From: a virus
Virus record (IMG/VR): IMGVR_UViG_3300050124_000042
Location: 1 to 50,151 of that record
Length of the DNA stretch: 50,151 nucleotides
Strand: one strand, 5' to 3'
Every line of letters starts with the position of its first letter. Positions within the stretch are counted from its first letter, which is position 1. The notes below the pieces were generated by a model. That model did no database searches, was not told where the DNA came from, and saw nothing but the letters and a program-made list of their open reading frames with translations. The translations under genes and the position numbers were made by a program. Below, piece after piece: positions 42,508 to 49,199 of this stretch.

Positions 42508-42645
42508 TTAATAATTTAATGAGGGTCTGGGGCCAATCGTATCATGATTTACATATGCATTCACTATCAAGCAAATAACAAGACCCGCCACTATCCCAAA
42601 AAAGATCCACCCCCAAAGCTTTTGTTCTTTATTTAAGCTTGACAT
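42508..42645 (-). CDS. Small single-helix membrane protein
   Basis: From the ATG at 42645 it encodes 45 residues: MSSLNKEQKLWGWIFFGIVAGLVICLIVNAYVNHD..., one membrane helix with a short polar tail. The start overlaps the upstream gene by 17 bases. Longer readings shadow that gene. Confidence 0.55.
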   Translation of the reverse strand: MSSLNKEQKLWGWIFFGIVAGLVICLIVNAYVNHDTIGPRPSLNY

Positions 42646-43414
42646 TATGTTTGTTTTTAAATTCTTCAATTCTATCAACATGCTTATCATAGGTTTCCAA
42701 CCTAGCGTTGAAAATTGGATCAACTACTCCCCTGGGGTAGAAGGGTTTGTTATCAAATACATATTTCTCTGCTGCTGCTTTGGTAGGGAAAGAAACATCA
42801 TATGGAATAACGCTACTCTTCTGAATTTCAAAGGACATTATCTCAAAATCCTCAGTAAACACATACCAATATTTGTCTCCCTCAAATAAATCCACATACT
42901 TTCCATTCTCATCTTTTAAAGTGATGAAGGGTTTGCGGATAGGAGCTTTTTTTAATTCCCTTACCCAATCCCAACCCCCAGATCTAAGACATACTGACCA
43001 TTTGAATTCATTATCAATTAATGGGACATTTGTCCATTTAAAAGAATCAATAGTATATTCTTTTGAACCTAAAATATGAACTTTTTCCCCCACACTCCAT
43101 TCCACTCCATCTACTGAAATGGTGTGGATTGTTATATCTCGACAATTCGTATAAGATTCAACATATTCCTCATAGGAAATATTTTCCTCATTAAAAGGAA
43201 AAATTCTTCCACCGCTGGCTTTAAACGAAACTATTCCCGGAAGAACTTCTTCTTCATATACTGGTTCATAAGTTTCTGGATATTGTTCTAACTTTAGAGT
43301 TCCCATAATAGTAGAATCAATAGCTATATTCATAGGATTCTTTTTATATATTTCTCCCTTCTTTACAAAAGGACCATTTACTTTTCCTACGTAATGTTTG
43401 ATTTTCTTGCTCAT
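42629..43414 (-). CDS. Hypothetical protein, beta-rich
   Basis: This 261-residue protein has several short beta-rich segments with charged turns (VGKVNGPFVKKGEIYKKN; VDGVEWSVGEKVHILGSKEYTIDSF; FITLKDENGKYVDLFEGDKYWYVF). This suggests repeated small beta domains, then a helical end (RIEEFKNKHNVKLK). ATGA overlap with the preceding gene. No family is recognised. Confidence 0.55.
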   Translation of the reverse strand: MSKKIKHYVGKVNGPFVKKGEIYKKNPMNIAIDSTIMGTLKLEQYPETYEPVYEEEVLPGIVSFKASGGRIFPFNEENISYEEYVESYTNCRDITIHTISVDGVEWSVGEKVHILGSKEYTIDSFKWTNVPLIDNEFKWSVCLRSGGWDWVRELKKAPIRKPFITLKDENGKYVDLFEGDKYWYVFTEDFEIMSFEIQKSSVIPYDVSFPTKAAAEKYVFDNKPFYPRGVVDPIFNARLETYDKHVDRIEEFKNKHNVKLK

Positions 43415-43758
43415 AAATTCTCAAATTTTAATATTAAAAATGATTGTAATTCGGAAATTAAAATATTCCACTGGGCCTGGGTAAGGTTGGTAGTGGAAAT
43501 CTCTTCTTTAAATAACTCTACGAACAGTTCGCTTTTCACAAGATCATGCAGCATGTCCTTGGTCCACCCGGTATCATAACTCCATTCCCCCAACTGGGCA
43601 AAATAGAGTTTCTGGAAATCCCTTGTAGTTCCATTATGCTGCTTAATAAGGCACAAAATATAATCCCCATCAGACAAATGACTGACGGAGCGGTTAAAGC
43701 TTTTCACATCTACAACTAGCTTACCATCCTTAATTTTTCCTTTATGGTATTGTGGCAT
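43411..43758 (-). CDS. Hypothetical protein, weakly NinB-like
   Basis: This 115-residue protein includes HNGTTRDFQKLYFAQLGEWSYDTGWTKDMLHDLVKSELF. The order (aromatic residues after a Gln-x-x-Y/L-Y, 'tGWTkdmLHdlvK') recalls NinB-type recombination accessory proteins, but it is short and the match is weak. Its ATG shares a base with the preceding stop (TAATG). Confidence 0.5.
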   Translation of the reverse strand: MPQYHKGKIKDGKLVVDVKSFNRSVSHLSDGDYILCLIKQHNGTTRDFQKLYFAQLGEWSYDTGWTKDMLHDLVKSELFVELFKEEISTTNLTQAQWNILISELQSFLILKFENL

Positions 43759-43865
43759 TATTTTTTAGGACGATTATTGTGTAATTCTGTGAACCCTTTC
43801 CCTAATTTATTCTCTAAATTGTCTCCGCTCCTCCATTTTGAATAATCCAGTGTTAATGTTTTCAT
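43758..43865 (-). CDS. Very small protein, 35 residues
   Basis: The ATG at 43865 opens MKTLTLDYSKWRSGDNLENK, a frame of 35 codons ending in a TAA that shares its last base with the next ATG at 43758. An A-rich stretch precedes the start. The exact junction and protein-like composition support it, though it is short. Function unknown. Confidence 0.5.
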   Translation of the reverse strand: MKTLTLDYSKWRSGDNLENKLGKGFTELHNNRPKK

Positions 43866-43893
43866 TGTTTTTATTTTAGTTAAAAGAAAAGAA

Positions 43894-44035
43894 AGCTCGA
43901 AGATTTTAGCATCTAAATCCCGACAGTTTTCGATGACACTTTCTTAATGGCTGTCTTTCCAGCCTGTCAGCGACCGCATACGCCTGGGAAATTGTGAATC
44001 TTATTCGAACCACCCCATTTTGTACCGTCCGAGCT
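43894..44035 (-). ncRNA. Candidate structured RNA or leader
   Basis: This 172-base gap (43866-44037) has no gene. Read on the minus strand, AGCTCG at its start pairs with CGAGCT at its end (6 bp), closing about 142 nt that hold inner hairpins GAAT-AAG-ATTC, GGCTG-GAAAGA-CAGCC and GATTTAG...CTAAAATC. The segment is richer in G and C than flanking noncoding DNA. It may be a cis-regulatory leader of the genes from 43865 onward or a processed small RNA. No known motif is recognised. Confidence 0.45.
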
Positions 44036-44037
44036 AT

Positions 44038-44745
44038 TTATACTAAATCAAATTCCTTTACCAGGAAATCGTTCAGTTGAATATGTTGTTTCAGATAAAG
44101 AGAAGGGTGTGCATCTTTCAGAGCAACCGTAACGTTGTTGAAACTATTCCACAGCGTTCCTTCAATCCCGTAATTGAAAGAGGGATTCTCAATCTCTCTT
44201 TTTATAATTCCAAGCTGAGTATCTGTGATTAGGGCTTCTTCGATAAAGAGCCTTCCCATAAGTTCGGAAGTTGTTCTCTTTGTCATTTCGATTTCCTTCA
44301 TTCTGTCTCTCTGGTATTGAAGTCTTAAAAAGGTTTCACCAGCCGTTGCGATATGACCCTGCATCTGGTCAATGAATTCCTGGAGGACTGTTCCGGTATG
44401 TCTGCGTTTGAAGGCACCCATATCCCCGATCACCATACCATTCTCACAAACAATAACGTGTCCTCCCATAGCGATACGCAAGGGCATTGTTTTGTTGTAA
44501 GAGTTGTGGAACATTAGGCTGATCTTCATTTCTGAATCACCATGTTGAAGTTGGTAACGGCCTATCACCTGTTTACAATCCATTGCGGTATTGTACTGTT
44601 CGCTTAAAACTACGATACCAGCCTTATCCAGCCCTTCCAGGACAGTATTAATGACTGTCTCATGAGGTACGGGAGCATAAGAATCGGTAGCCAGGGGAAG
44701 AGGAGTGGCAATGATTTCACTGCGAGAAGAAAGAATTTTTGACAT
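44038..44745 (-). CDS. DUF932-family protein
   Basis: The ATG at 44745 (MSKILSSRSEIIATPLPLATDSYAPVPHETVINTVLEGL) follows a -7 promoter box by about 30 bases. The 235-residue product has DUF932-type landmarks (V-P-H-E-T-V, M-P-L-R-I-A-M-G-G-H-V-I-V-C-E-N-G-M-V, a central helix-rich part, and N-Y-G-I-E-G-T-L-W-N-S-F-N-N-V-T). DUF932 proteins occur on plasmids and phages and are linked to replication/recombination without a settled activity. Its DNA is richer in G and C than its neighbours, as seen for recA, suggesting later acquisition. Confidence 0.75.
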   Translation of the reverse strand: MSKILSSRSEIIATPLPLATDSYAPVPHETVINTVLEGLDKAGIVVLSEQYNTAMDCKQVIGRYQLQHGDSEMKISLMFHNSYNKTMPLRIAMGGHVIVCENGMVIGDMGAFKRRHTGTVLQEFIDQMQGHIATAGETFLRLQYQRDRMKEIEMTKRTTSELMGRLFIEEALITDTQLGIIKREIENPSFNYGIEGTLWNSFNNVTVALKDAHPSLYLKQHIQLNDFLVKEFDLV

Positions 44746-44776
44746 AATTGTTGTTTTTGTGTGATGAATTAGAATA

Positions 44777-44784
44777 CAAATATA
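44777..44784 (-). promoter_or_regulatory. Bacteroidota-type -7 box for the DUF932 gene
   Basis: TATATTTG on the minus strand, about 30 bases before the ATG at 44745, fits TAnnTTTG. A perfect TTTG is not found at -33. A second TATATTTG at 44837-44844 lies 60 bases upstream and could be an alternative promoter. Confidence 0.55.
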
Positions 44785-44818
44785 AACCAATTTTTTAAAT
44801 AAGTGGTAATATTTGGAA

Positions 44819-44844
44819 TTTGTTAAAGAAATTTAACAAATATA
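44819..44844 (-). promoter_or_regulatory. 9-bp inverted repeat overlapping a second -7 box
   Basis: TTTGTTAAA (44819-44827) and TTTAACAAA (44832-44840) form a perfect inverted repeat around GAAA. On the minus strand it overlaps TATATTTG at 44837-44844. The position over and just after a promoter box suits an operator for a dimeric repressor; a weak hairpin terminator for the upstream membrane-protein gene is the alternative. Confidence 0.45.
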
Positions 44845-44866
44845 ATTAAAGATTTAGGATCTTAAG

Positions 44867-45097
44867 TTAGAAAGATAGCTCGTCAAAGGCCATTACAGGC
44901 TCCTGACGGACCTTGTGGGAAGGGGTGGGAGTTATATCCACCGGAAGGGAGATCTCCTCATTTTTGGCAGATTTATAGCCAAAGAAGAACACTAGGCAGG
45001 TAAAGATACCCAGACCAATGAGGATGAAGGGGACAAGAGGGAAGGATAATACTATCCAAACCCAGGTGATTGCGTTGTTTAGTTTTTCATTTCTCAT
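44867..45097 (-). CDS. Small membrane protein
   Basis: This 76-residue protein has a membrane segment (ITWVWIVLSFPLVPFILIGLGIFTCLVFFFGY) probably forming a helical hairpin, then a polar tail ending V-M-A-F-D-E-L-S-F. The tail with acidic-hydrophobic tip might contact a cytoplasmic partner. Function unknown. Confidence 0.55.
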   Translation of the reverse strand: MRNEKLNNAITWVWIVLSFPLVPFILIGLGIFTCLVFFFGYKSAKNEEISLPVDITPTPSHKVRQEPVMAFDELSF

Positions 45098-45106
45098 GTT
45101 GTTGTT

Positions 45107-45343
45107 TTAAAGTTCACCGATTTTAACGAAGTTTGAGGATAAATGATAAAATGCTTTATTCTCTAACGTAATGTTTGGTTCAGAATATGCAGAATGATAT
45201 TCAAAACTTCCTTTATAAACGGAGTCAATAATATAAAGTTTATTTCTATTTATATTATCTTCCCTCATGTAATTGTCAACATCTTGTTTTAGTTTTTTAA
45301 ACGCTATAGCCATTACTATATCGCCTTTTTTAAATGTACTCAT
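45107..45343 (-). CDS. Small hypothetical protein
   Basis: This 78-residue protein has an SH3-like start (FKKGDIVMAIAFKKL) and a beta-rich second half. Its ATG overlaps the upstream TGA (ATGA at 45340-45343). No family is recognised. Confidence 0.5.
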   Translation of the reverse strand: MSTFKKGDIVMAIAFKKLKQDVDNYMREDNINRNKLYIIDSVYKGSFEYHSAYSEPNITLENKAFYHLSSNFVKIGEL

Positions 45344-45765
45344 GTGTGTTGTTTTTTAAGTTGTTCAGTATAAGCTTTGATCTTTGGAACCAGGTCCAAA
45401 TTGTTCTCAGCCTTTGTATGCGTTTCCCAGGATACTAATATGATGTTCCACTTCTCATATCTAAATTGTGGGTATGCTGATTTTCGTTTGCCCAAAACGT
45501 GATGGAAGTATAACGTTAACGGCTCCCCGTATATCGGTTCCCCTGTCTCAAAGTCTATGTGTGGACGTTCATTCCAAATCTCAGCAAATAAAAGTCTATC
45601 CTTCTGAGTTAGCTTCGCTCTCTCTCCCAAGATTACGCTTTGGTTTTTGCTTACTTTCCGGATAGACTTAGTTTTTTTATCTGTTCTACACCACTGGTGG
45701 TATTGACAAAATCCCCCACCAAATTGGTTGTTAGAACATGATTCATACTTGCAGACTTTGGGCAT
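45340..45765 (-). CDS. NinG-like / HNH-type nuclease
   Basis: This 141-residue protein has an N-terminal zinc-type cluster (C5, C10, C19, H22) followed by a basic stretch. The core L-Y-F-H-H-V-L-G-K-R-K-S-A-Y-P-Q-F-R-Y-E-K-W-N-I-I-L-V-S-W-E-T-H is an HNH-like arrangement seen in NinG/Rap-type recombination nucleases. It is a plausible Holliday-junction or recombination nuclease rather than a mobile one, as it sits neatly in the operon. Confidence 0.65.
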   Translation of the reverse strand: MPKVCKYESCSNNQFGGGFCQYHQWCRTDKKTKSIRKVSKNQSVILGERAKLTQKDRLLFAEIWNERPHIDFETGEPIYGEPLTLYFHHVLGKRKSAYPQFRYEKWNIILVSWETHTKAENNLDLVPKIKAYTEQLKKQHT

Positions 45766-45768
45766 TTA

Positions 45769-46023
45769 TTATGTTTGGCTGCGTGTTACTATTATGTCTG
45801 CCAGAGATCCAGCAAGAGTTTGTTTTGGTTTATTTGGATCACCGAATACGAATCCTAACGCATTACAATATTCTACTGCGTTTTGGCGGGGCCTTTTACT
45901 ATCATTCATGTTAATGATACAGATGGCTTCCTCCCTGGTAATAGAACCCTTTAGTTCGTTAAATAATTCTATCATCTTATCGCGTCTTGCTTTAAAATGA
46001 TCAAATCCGTTTTGTGTTGTCAT
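45769..46023 (-). CDS. Small helical hypothetical protein
   Basis: From the ATG at 46023 (MTTQNGFDHFKARRDKMIELFNELKGSITREEAICIIN) this is an 84-residue, winged-helix-sized protein with a helix-turn-helix-like middle (SITREEAICIINMNDSKRPRQNAVEYCNALGF). It could be a small DNA-binding regulator, but this is weak. The alternative start at 46050 overlaps the upstream gene. Confidence 0.5.
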   Translation of the reverse strand: MTTQNGFDHFKARRDKMIELFNELKGSITREEAICIINMNDSKRPRQNAVEYCNALGFVFGDPNKPKQTLAGSLADIIVTRSQT

Positions 46024-46043
46024 GATACTTTTTTTATGATCGT

Positions 46044-46535
46044 TTACCACGGACTACTCTGTTCTACTAATTGACCATTTAATTGACCATTTAAATGACC
46101 ATTAGGGAAAAGGGTATCTATAAACTTGTTACGATGTGCATAGTTGTATGCAGATTCGTCAGCCTTGTAAAATTCACTACGAGTTTTGTATCTATTAGCA
46201 ATCTCTGTTACGAAACCAACAGTCAGGGTGCCTTTTGGATATGCAAGAGTGTATTTTTTACGTTTCCTTTTTGCTTTTGCAGCAGGAAAGAATTCATCAA
46301 ACCAGCCATATCGGTTAATGGCAACATATGCTTTTGGAAAGTTAATTTTGAAGGCATTTTCTTTTGGAAAATGTTTCAAAGCAGCCTTACAAACATCTTT
46401 AGTCCAAGGTTCGTTTGGTCCAGGTTCAGGATATAATTTCTTCTCAGGAATTACAAGGGATGTAATCCCGTTGTCTCTCAGATCAATCAGTTGTGTGATG
46501 ATCGAGTTAATAGTCTCGATGTGTTTTTGTGACAT
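46044..46535 (-). CDS. Hypothetical protein with two repeat modules
   Basis: This 163-residue protein has two similar segments, WTKDVCKAALKHFPKENAFKINFPKAYVAINRYGWFDEFFP and FVTEIANRYKTRSEFYKADESAYNYAHRNKFIDTLFP. They fit the short helical repeat (A.ky.t..eF....paaY.aA...g..d) found in phage and homing-nuclease proteins, probably DNA-binding. The C-terminus encodes near-identical G-H-L-N-G-Q-L-N-G-Q-L from a short DNA repeat (46070-46105). No nuclease domain is seen. Confidence 0.6.
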   Translation of the reverse strand: MSQKHIETINSIITQLIDLRDNGITSLVIPEKKLYPEPGPNEPWTKDVCKAALKHFPKENAFKINFPKAYVAINRYGWFDEFFPAAKAKRKRKKYTLAYPKGTLTVGFVTEIANRYKTRSEFYKADESAYNYAHRNKFIDTLFPNGHLNGQLNGQLVEQSSPW

Positions 46536-46570
46536 TGTTGTTGTTTTTTTTATTAAATAATTCTACATTT

Positions 46571-47089
46571 TCATACTGCTTTTTTTACTGGGTATTCTGA
46601 TTCCTTTTCTAATAATTTATCTGTAGCGAAATTAAAAGTGTAAGATACCTTATCTTTATCAGTATAATAAGCCGTTCCAATTACATTCTTATCCACTGCA
46701 ATATCATAAGTGTCTTTCAACAGGTTTCGAAGAACTCTTTTTGTGTTAAGATTTTCAATTGGAGTCTCAGTTGTTAACTCTAATTCTTCTTTATAAAACT
46801 TCATTCCAAATTCAATATTAATACTGATCGTGTAAATAAGTTTCAGCTTACTTCTCTTCTTAACATGGAACTTTCCTTTGATCTTTTTATAGTCAAGATA
46901 TTTGTAGAACATATCGCCTAAATGAAATGAAGGTTTTCTTATCTTCTTTTGTGCTATAGGGGAAACGGGGGCGATAGCGGGTAATTCAGTTTCCTCTAAA
47001 GTAAATTCATGATCTACATTTAGATCAATATCACTTTTTTTCTTAAGACTTTCCATTAATTCATTTACATCATCTTTTGTTACGGACAT
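46571..47089 (-). CDS. Hypothetical protein
   Basis: The ATG at 47089 (MSVTKDDVNELMESLKKKSD) gives 172 residues: an acidic N-terminal linker, then a basic beta-rich domain (KFHVKKRSKLKLIYTISINIEFGMKFYKEELELTTETP). No family is recognised. It is the first clear gene after the HNH gene at 47167. Confidence 0.55.
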   Translation of the reverse strand: MSVTKDDVNELMESLKKKSDIDLNVDHEFTLEETELPAIAPVSPIAQKKIRKPSFHLGDMFYKYLDYKKIKGKFHVKKRSKLKLIYTISINIEFGMKFYKEELELTTETPIENLNTKRVLRNLLKDTYDIAVDKNVIGTAYYTDKDKVSYTFNFATDKLLEKESEYPVKKAV

Positions 47090-47166
47090 ATTTATAGTTT
47101 TTAATTTTAATAAAAAGGCCCAAGAGGTAGAAACCAACGGGCCGCATTTGTCTTAAAGTATCGAAT

Positions 47167-47736
47167 TCAAATATTTATATAAGATCGTCCTGCTGATATA
47201 TCTCTTACCAATTGATAAGGAACCTTAAACAAGACGGAAATATCTTTAAGACTGAACATTTTAGAGGTTATGATATTCTTTAATAATTTAGCGTTGTCTT
47301 GAGACAATAATGAATTTTTGGGAATATATCCTTTAAATATAGGGTTGGGTTTTCTTATTCGAGTTTTATATATTTCGGTACGACCATCAATATATTGGCC
47401 GTTTTTGATTCCTTTAGCTGATCTATTTCTTTCAACACGATCTTTCACATTGTCTTCATGAGTTCCTAATAAAAGATGTTTAACATTAATACATTTTGGA
47501 TTGTCACAGGTATGTCTTATAATCTGATCCGGAAGCAAGTTATCAATGTTATTTGATAACATATAAATCAATCTATGTGCTCTAAAATGATATTTTTTAG
47601 AGTTATAGGTTAATTGAATATGACCGTATCCGTCCTTGGTAAGTTCTTTATCCCAAAGAATACAATCGTTGCTTTTTGGTTGTGGAAGACTTATAAATCG
47701 CTTAAGCCTTTCCTTAATTTCACAAGTTAATTTCAT
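47167..47736 (-). CDS. HNH homing endonuclease
   Basis: This 189-residue protein has the HNH_3-type core Y-H-F-R-A-H-R-L-I-Y-M-L, I-R-H-T-C-D-N-P-K-C-I-N-V-K-H-L-L-L-G-T-H-E-D-N. A C-terminal helix-turn-helix-like segment follows (FSLKDISVLFKVPYQLVRDISAGRSY), probably for DNA recognition. It starts 23 bases after the 3' end of the tmRNA-like element, a typical insertion site for mobile endonucleases, which often sit beside tRNA-type genes. Confidence 0.85.
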   Translation of the reverse strand: MKLTCEIKERLKRFISLPQPKSNDCILWDKELTKDGYGHIQLTYNSKKYHFRAHRLIYMLSNNIDNLLPDQIIRHTCDNPKCINVKHLLLGTHEDNVKDRVERNRSAKGIKNGQYIDGRTEIYKTRIRKPNPIFKGYIPKNSLLSQDNAKLLKNIITSKMFSLKDISVLFKVPYQLVRDISAGRSYINI

Positions 47737-47758
47737 AATTCATTGATAATCAATAAGT

Positions 47759-48155
47759 TGGTGGACTAGACCAGATTCGAACTGGTGTCTTCAATACAAA
47801 AAATCTTACTTTTCTTTATAGGTTTAGGATAACGATTTAATCTTACTACCGTTCCAAAAGAATTTGGGGGGTTCCTGGTTATTACACCATTTTCCCTACG
47901 CTCCACCAATTGCATTTTAAAGATGCAATAAACTTTAATGCCACACTTCGGTTCCCGGTAGTGACCACCCGCCGATTAAACAAGTTCAAGAACTTCTTCA
48001 GAGGCAAATACAAGGTTTCCCTGTGCATCCACACTCATTTCGGTAGACAATTCTTTTTTGTCTTTTGTTTGTTACCATGATTTGTAAAGCGTTTAAATGA
48101 CGTACGCTACCTAAAATAAAACCTTTCAATACTGAATCAATAGCCTTTCTAGCCC
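47759..48155 (-). ncRNA. ssrA: Candidate phage tmRNA (transfer-messenger RNA)
   Basis: The element is 397 nt. The 5' GGGCTAG (48155-48149) pairs with 3' CTAGTCC (47769-47763) as a 7-bp acceptor stem with a G3-U70 wobble, then A73 and an encoded CCA (47762-47759). A canonical T-arm (ACCAG-TTCGAAT-CTGGT, 47786-47770) adjoins it, and no 5' tRNA half exists within normal tRNA distance. Inner pairings include AGGTTT/AAACCT (possible P2), AGCGT/ACGCT (possible PK1), GGTGG-TCA-CTACC after an open frame, and TTGCAT/ATGCAA. A frame from 48053 ends EVLELV at the TAA at 47976, a possible but unusual tag. The 5' D-like region diverges from the tmRNA consensus. Confidence 0.6.
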
Positions 48156-48363
48156 ATAAATTAAAATAGTAGAGAGTCAAAGAGGTACGGATACGTGAAG
48201 ACTATATTTCCCAATCTTTATAGTTATTTCCCGTTGCAACAGTAATAACACCTCCAGTTTGTCGGAAGCTTTTTTGATTGGTACATCTCGGACACCGTTT
48301 CGACCACGCCCATGATCAGTGGGTTTGTGCGGTTCTTCATCTACTATTTTAAAAAAGTTAAAA
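48156..48363 (-). other. Structured noncoding spacer upstream of the tmRNA-like element
   Basis: No protein gene is convincing here. On the minus strand an arm ACCG...CAC...CCCA-CTGATCA-TGGG...GTG...CGGT spans 48294-48333; its 7-nt loop has the look of an anticodon loop (C-T-GAT-C-A). Further on, ACTATA pairs with TATAGT. The stretch may be a third RNA or part of the tmRNA precursor. Confidence 0.35.
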
Positions 48364-48414
48364 AATAAGTCCCTTTCCCTTCACTATCCCAGGGGTGGGT
48401 AATCAGGACTTATT
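48364..48414 (-). terminator. Terminator-like hairpin after the tRNA-like pair
   Basis: AATAAGTCC (48414-48406) pairs with GGACTTATT (48372-48364), a 9-bp stem, with an inner CCCA-CCCC-TGGG hairpin. The minus-strand transcript then runs into a T-tract. It could end the short transcript that starts near 48599. The stem is AT-rich, so termination strength is uncertain. Confidence 0.45.
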
Positions 48415-48421
48415 ACGTATG

Positions 48422-48494
48422 CCGTTGTAGGTTAACGATACCTCATACGCACCAGATGCCGTCACATATAGATCAATAAATGATCTAACAACGG
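48422..48494 (-). ncRNA. tRNA-like fold with enlarged anticodon loop
   Basis: The 73-nt element closes with a perfect 7-bp stem CCGTTGT/ACAACGG. It then has TA, a GATC/GATC D-type stem, an ATATG/CGTAT anticodon-type stem and an AGGT/ACCT T-type stem with a 7-nt loop. The anticodon-type loop is 15 nt, the D-loop lacks GG and the T-loop is not TTC. It is therefore either a decayed tRNA, a tRNA mimic, or a tRNA with inserted loop bases. It is not called as a functional tRNA. Confidence 0.4.
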
Positions 48495-48507
48495 TTGGAT
48501 TCAGCGA

Positions 48508-48580
48508 ACGCTTGGCAGGACTTGCACCTGCGACCCCCGCCCTACACGAGCAGTGCTCTGGCTACCTGAGCTACAAGCAT
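48508..48580 (-). tRNA. tRNA-like gene, possible tRNA-Thr (UGU) with non-canonical loops
   Basis: This is a full cloverleaf by hand folding: acceptor ATGCTTG/CAAGCGT (with one G-U), D-arm GCTC-AGGTAGCCA-GAGC, anticodon stem CTGCT/GGCGG (two G-U), loop CGTGTAG, 5-nt variable loop and T-stem GCAGG/CCTGC. The predicted anticodon is TGT (Thr, ACA), but position 33 is G not U, and the T-loop is TGCAAGT not TTCAAGT. CCA is not encoded. It starts about 19 nt after a predicted transcription start. It may be a functional phage tRNA with odd loops or a decaying one. Confidence 0.5.
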
Positions 48581-48605
48581 TACCATAAACACGTTATTCG
48601 GAACA

Positions 48606-48636
48606 CAAATATAAACAACCTTTTTGATATATCAAA
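48606..48636 (-). promoter_or_regulatory. Strong Bacteroidota-type promoter (TTTG-N19-TATATTTG) for the RNA cluster
   Basis: On the minus strand TTTG (48636-48633) and TATATTTG (48613-48606) are 19 bases apart, the consensus arrangement. Transcription would start near 48599, just before the tRNA-like gene at 48580, and could run through the whole noncoding cluster. It begins just inside the end of the gene at 48643. Confidence 0.8.
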
Positions 48637-48642
48637 ATCTCT

Positions 48643-49194
48643 TTAAAGAGCACCTAATATGATTTTTTGAGTATCAAGATGGAACTTGCCAAAGTGTGTT
48701 TTTACTGCTGCTTGGTAGATTATTTCTGATCTAAGAAGTCTTTTGAAAGTAGCATCATCGTTTTGGGTCCAGGTATAGGGTGCTCTAAGCAATGAATATT
48801 TTACCTGTCTCTCATATGCAGTAACTTCATCAGCAAAAGTAAAATTCAATTCATGTACACAATGAAACCAATCATGAATACCCCTAAACAAAAGATTATA
48901 AAAGGTTCCCCATACTGTTGAATTGTTTCCAGTAGTGTTAACTTTTATAAACCCTTGTACAAAATCAGTTCTCATTTGTTTTATTGAATCATAATCATAT
49001 GGTTCATTGTCTACAAATTGAAAATATGTTCGAAGATTTGAACCAGATACAGATAAATCACAGAACATATCACTGATTAATTTTCTGAATTTATATCTCT
49101 GGTCTTCGGTTATCATATCAATCTGATCAGGAGACGCAGCGTATCCTTCCGCAATCCTTTTAATTGCGTCAGGTCTTGTGAAATAGTTATCCAT
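48643..49194 (-). CDS. Hypothetical protein with His-rich helix motif
   Basis: This 183-residue helical protein contains G-I-H-D-W-F-H-C-V-H-E-L ... F-A-D-E-V-T-A-Y-E. The spacing of three His followed by acidic residues could bind metal, but no enzyme family is recognised. It lies upstream of the RNA cluster and follows a secreted protein gene. Confidence 0.5.
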   Translation of the reverse strand: MDNYFTRPDAIKRIAEGYAASPDQIDMITEDQRYKFRKLISDMFCDLSVSGSNLRTYFQFVDNEPYDYDSIKQMRTDFVQGFIKVNTTGNNSTVWGTFYNLLFRGIHDWFHCVHELNFTFADEVTAYERQVKYSLLRAPYTWTQNDDATFKRLLRSEIIYQAAVKTHFGKFHLDTQKIILGAL

Positions 49195-49199
49195 ATAAA

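Noticed and set aside
47759-48155. tRNA with a group I intron
   Set aside because: No group I core pairings (P3-P7) could be found by eye, and the G3-U70 acceptor pair plus total length fit a tmRNA better. Not excluded without a covariance search.
47998-48180. 60-residue minus-strand frame with a Cys-rich end (ECGCTGKPCICL)
   Set aside because: It starts with TTG, crosses the 5' end of the tmRNA-like element and matches no family; the RNA reading explains the segment better.
48294-48333. tRNA-Ile (GAU) suggested by a CTGATCA loop on a CCCA/TGGG stem
   Set aside because: No matching acceptor stem or standard T-arm is found around it; only a local hairpin is supported.
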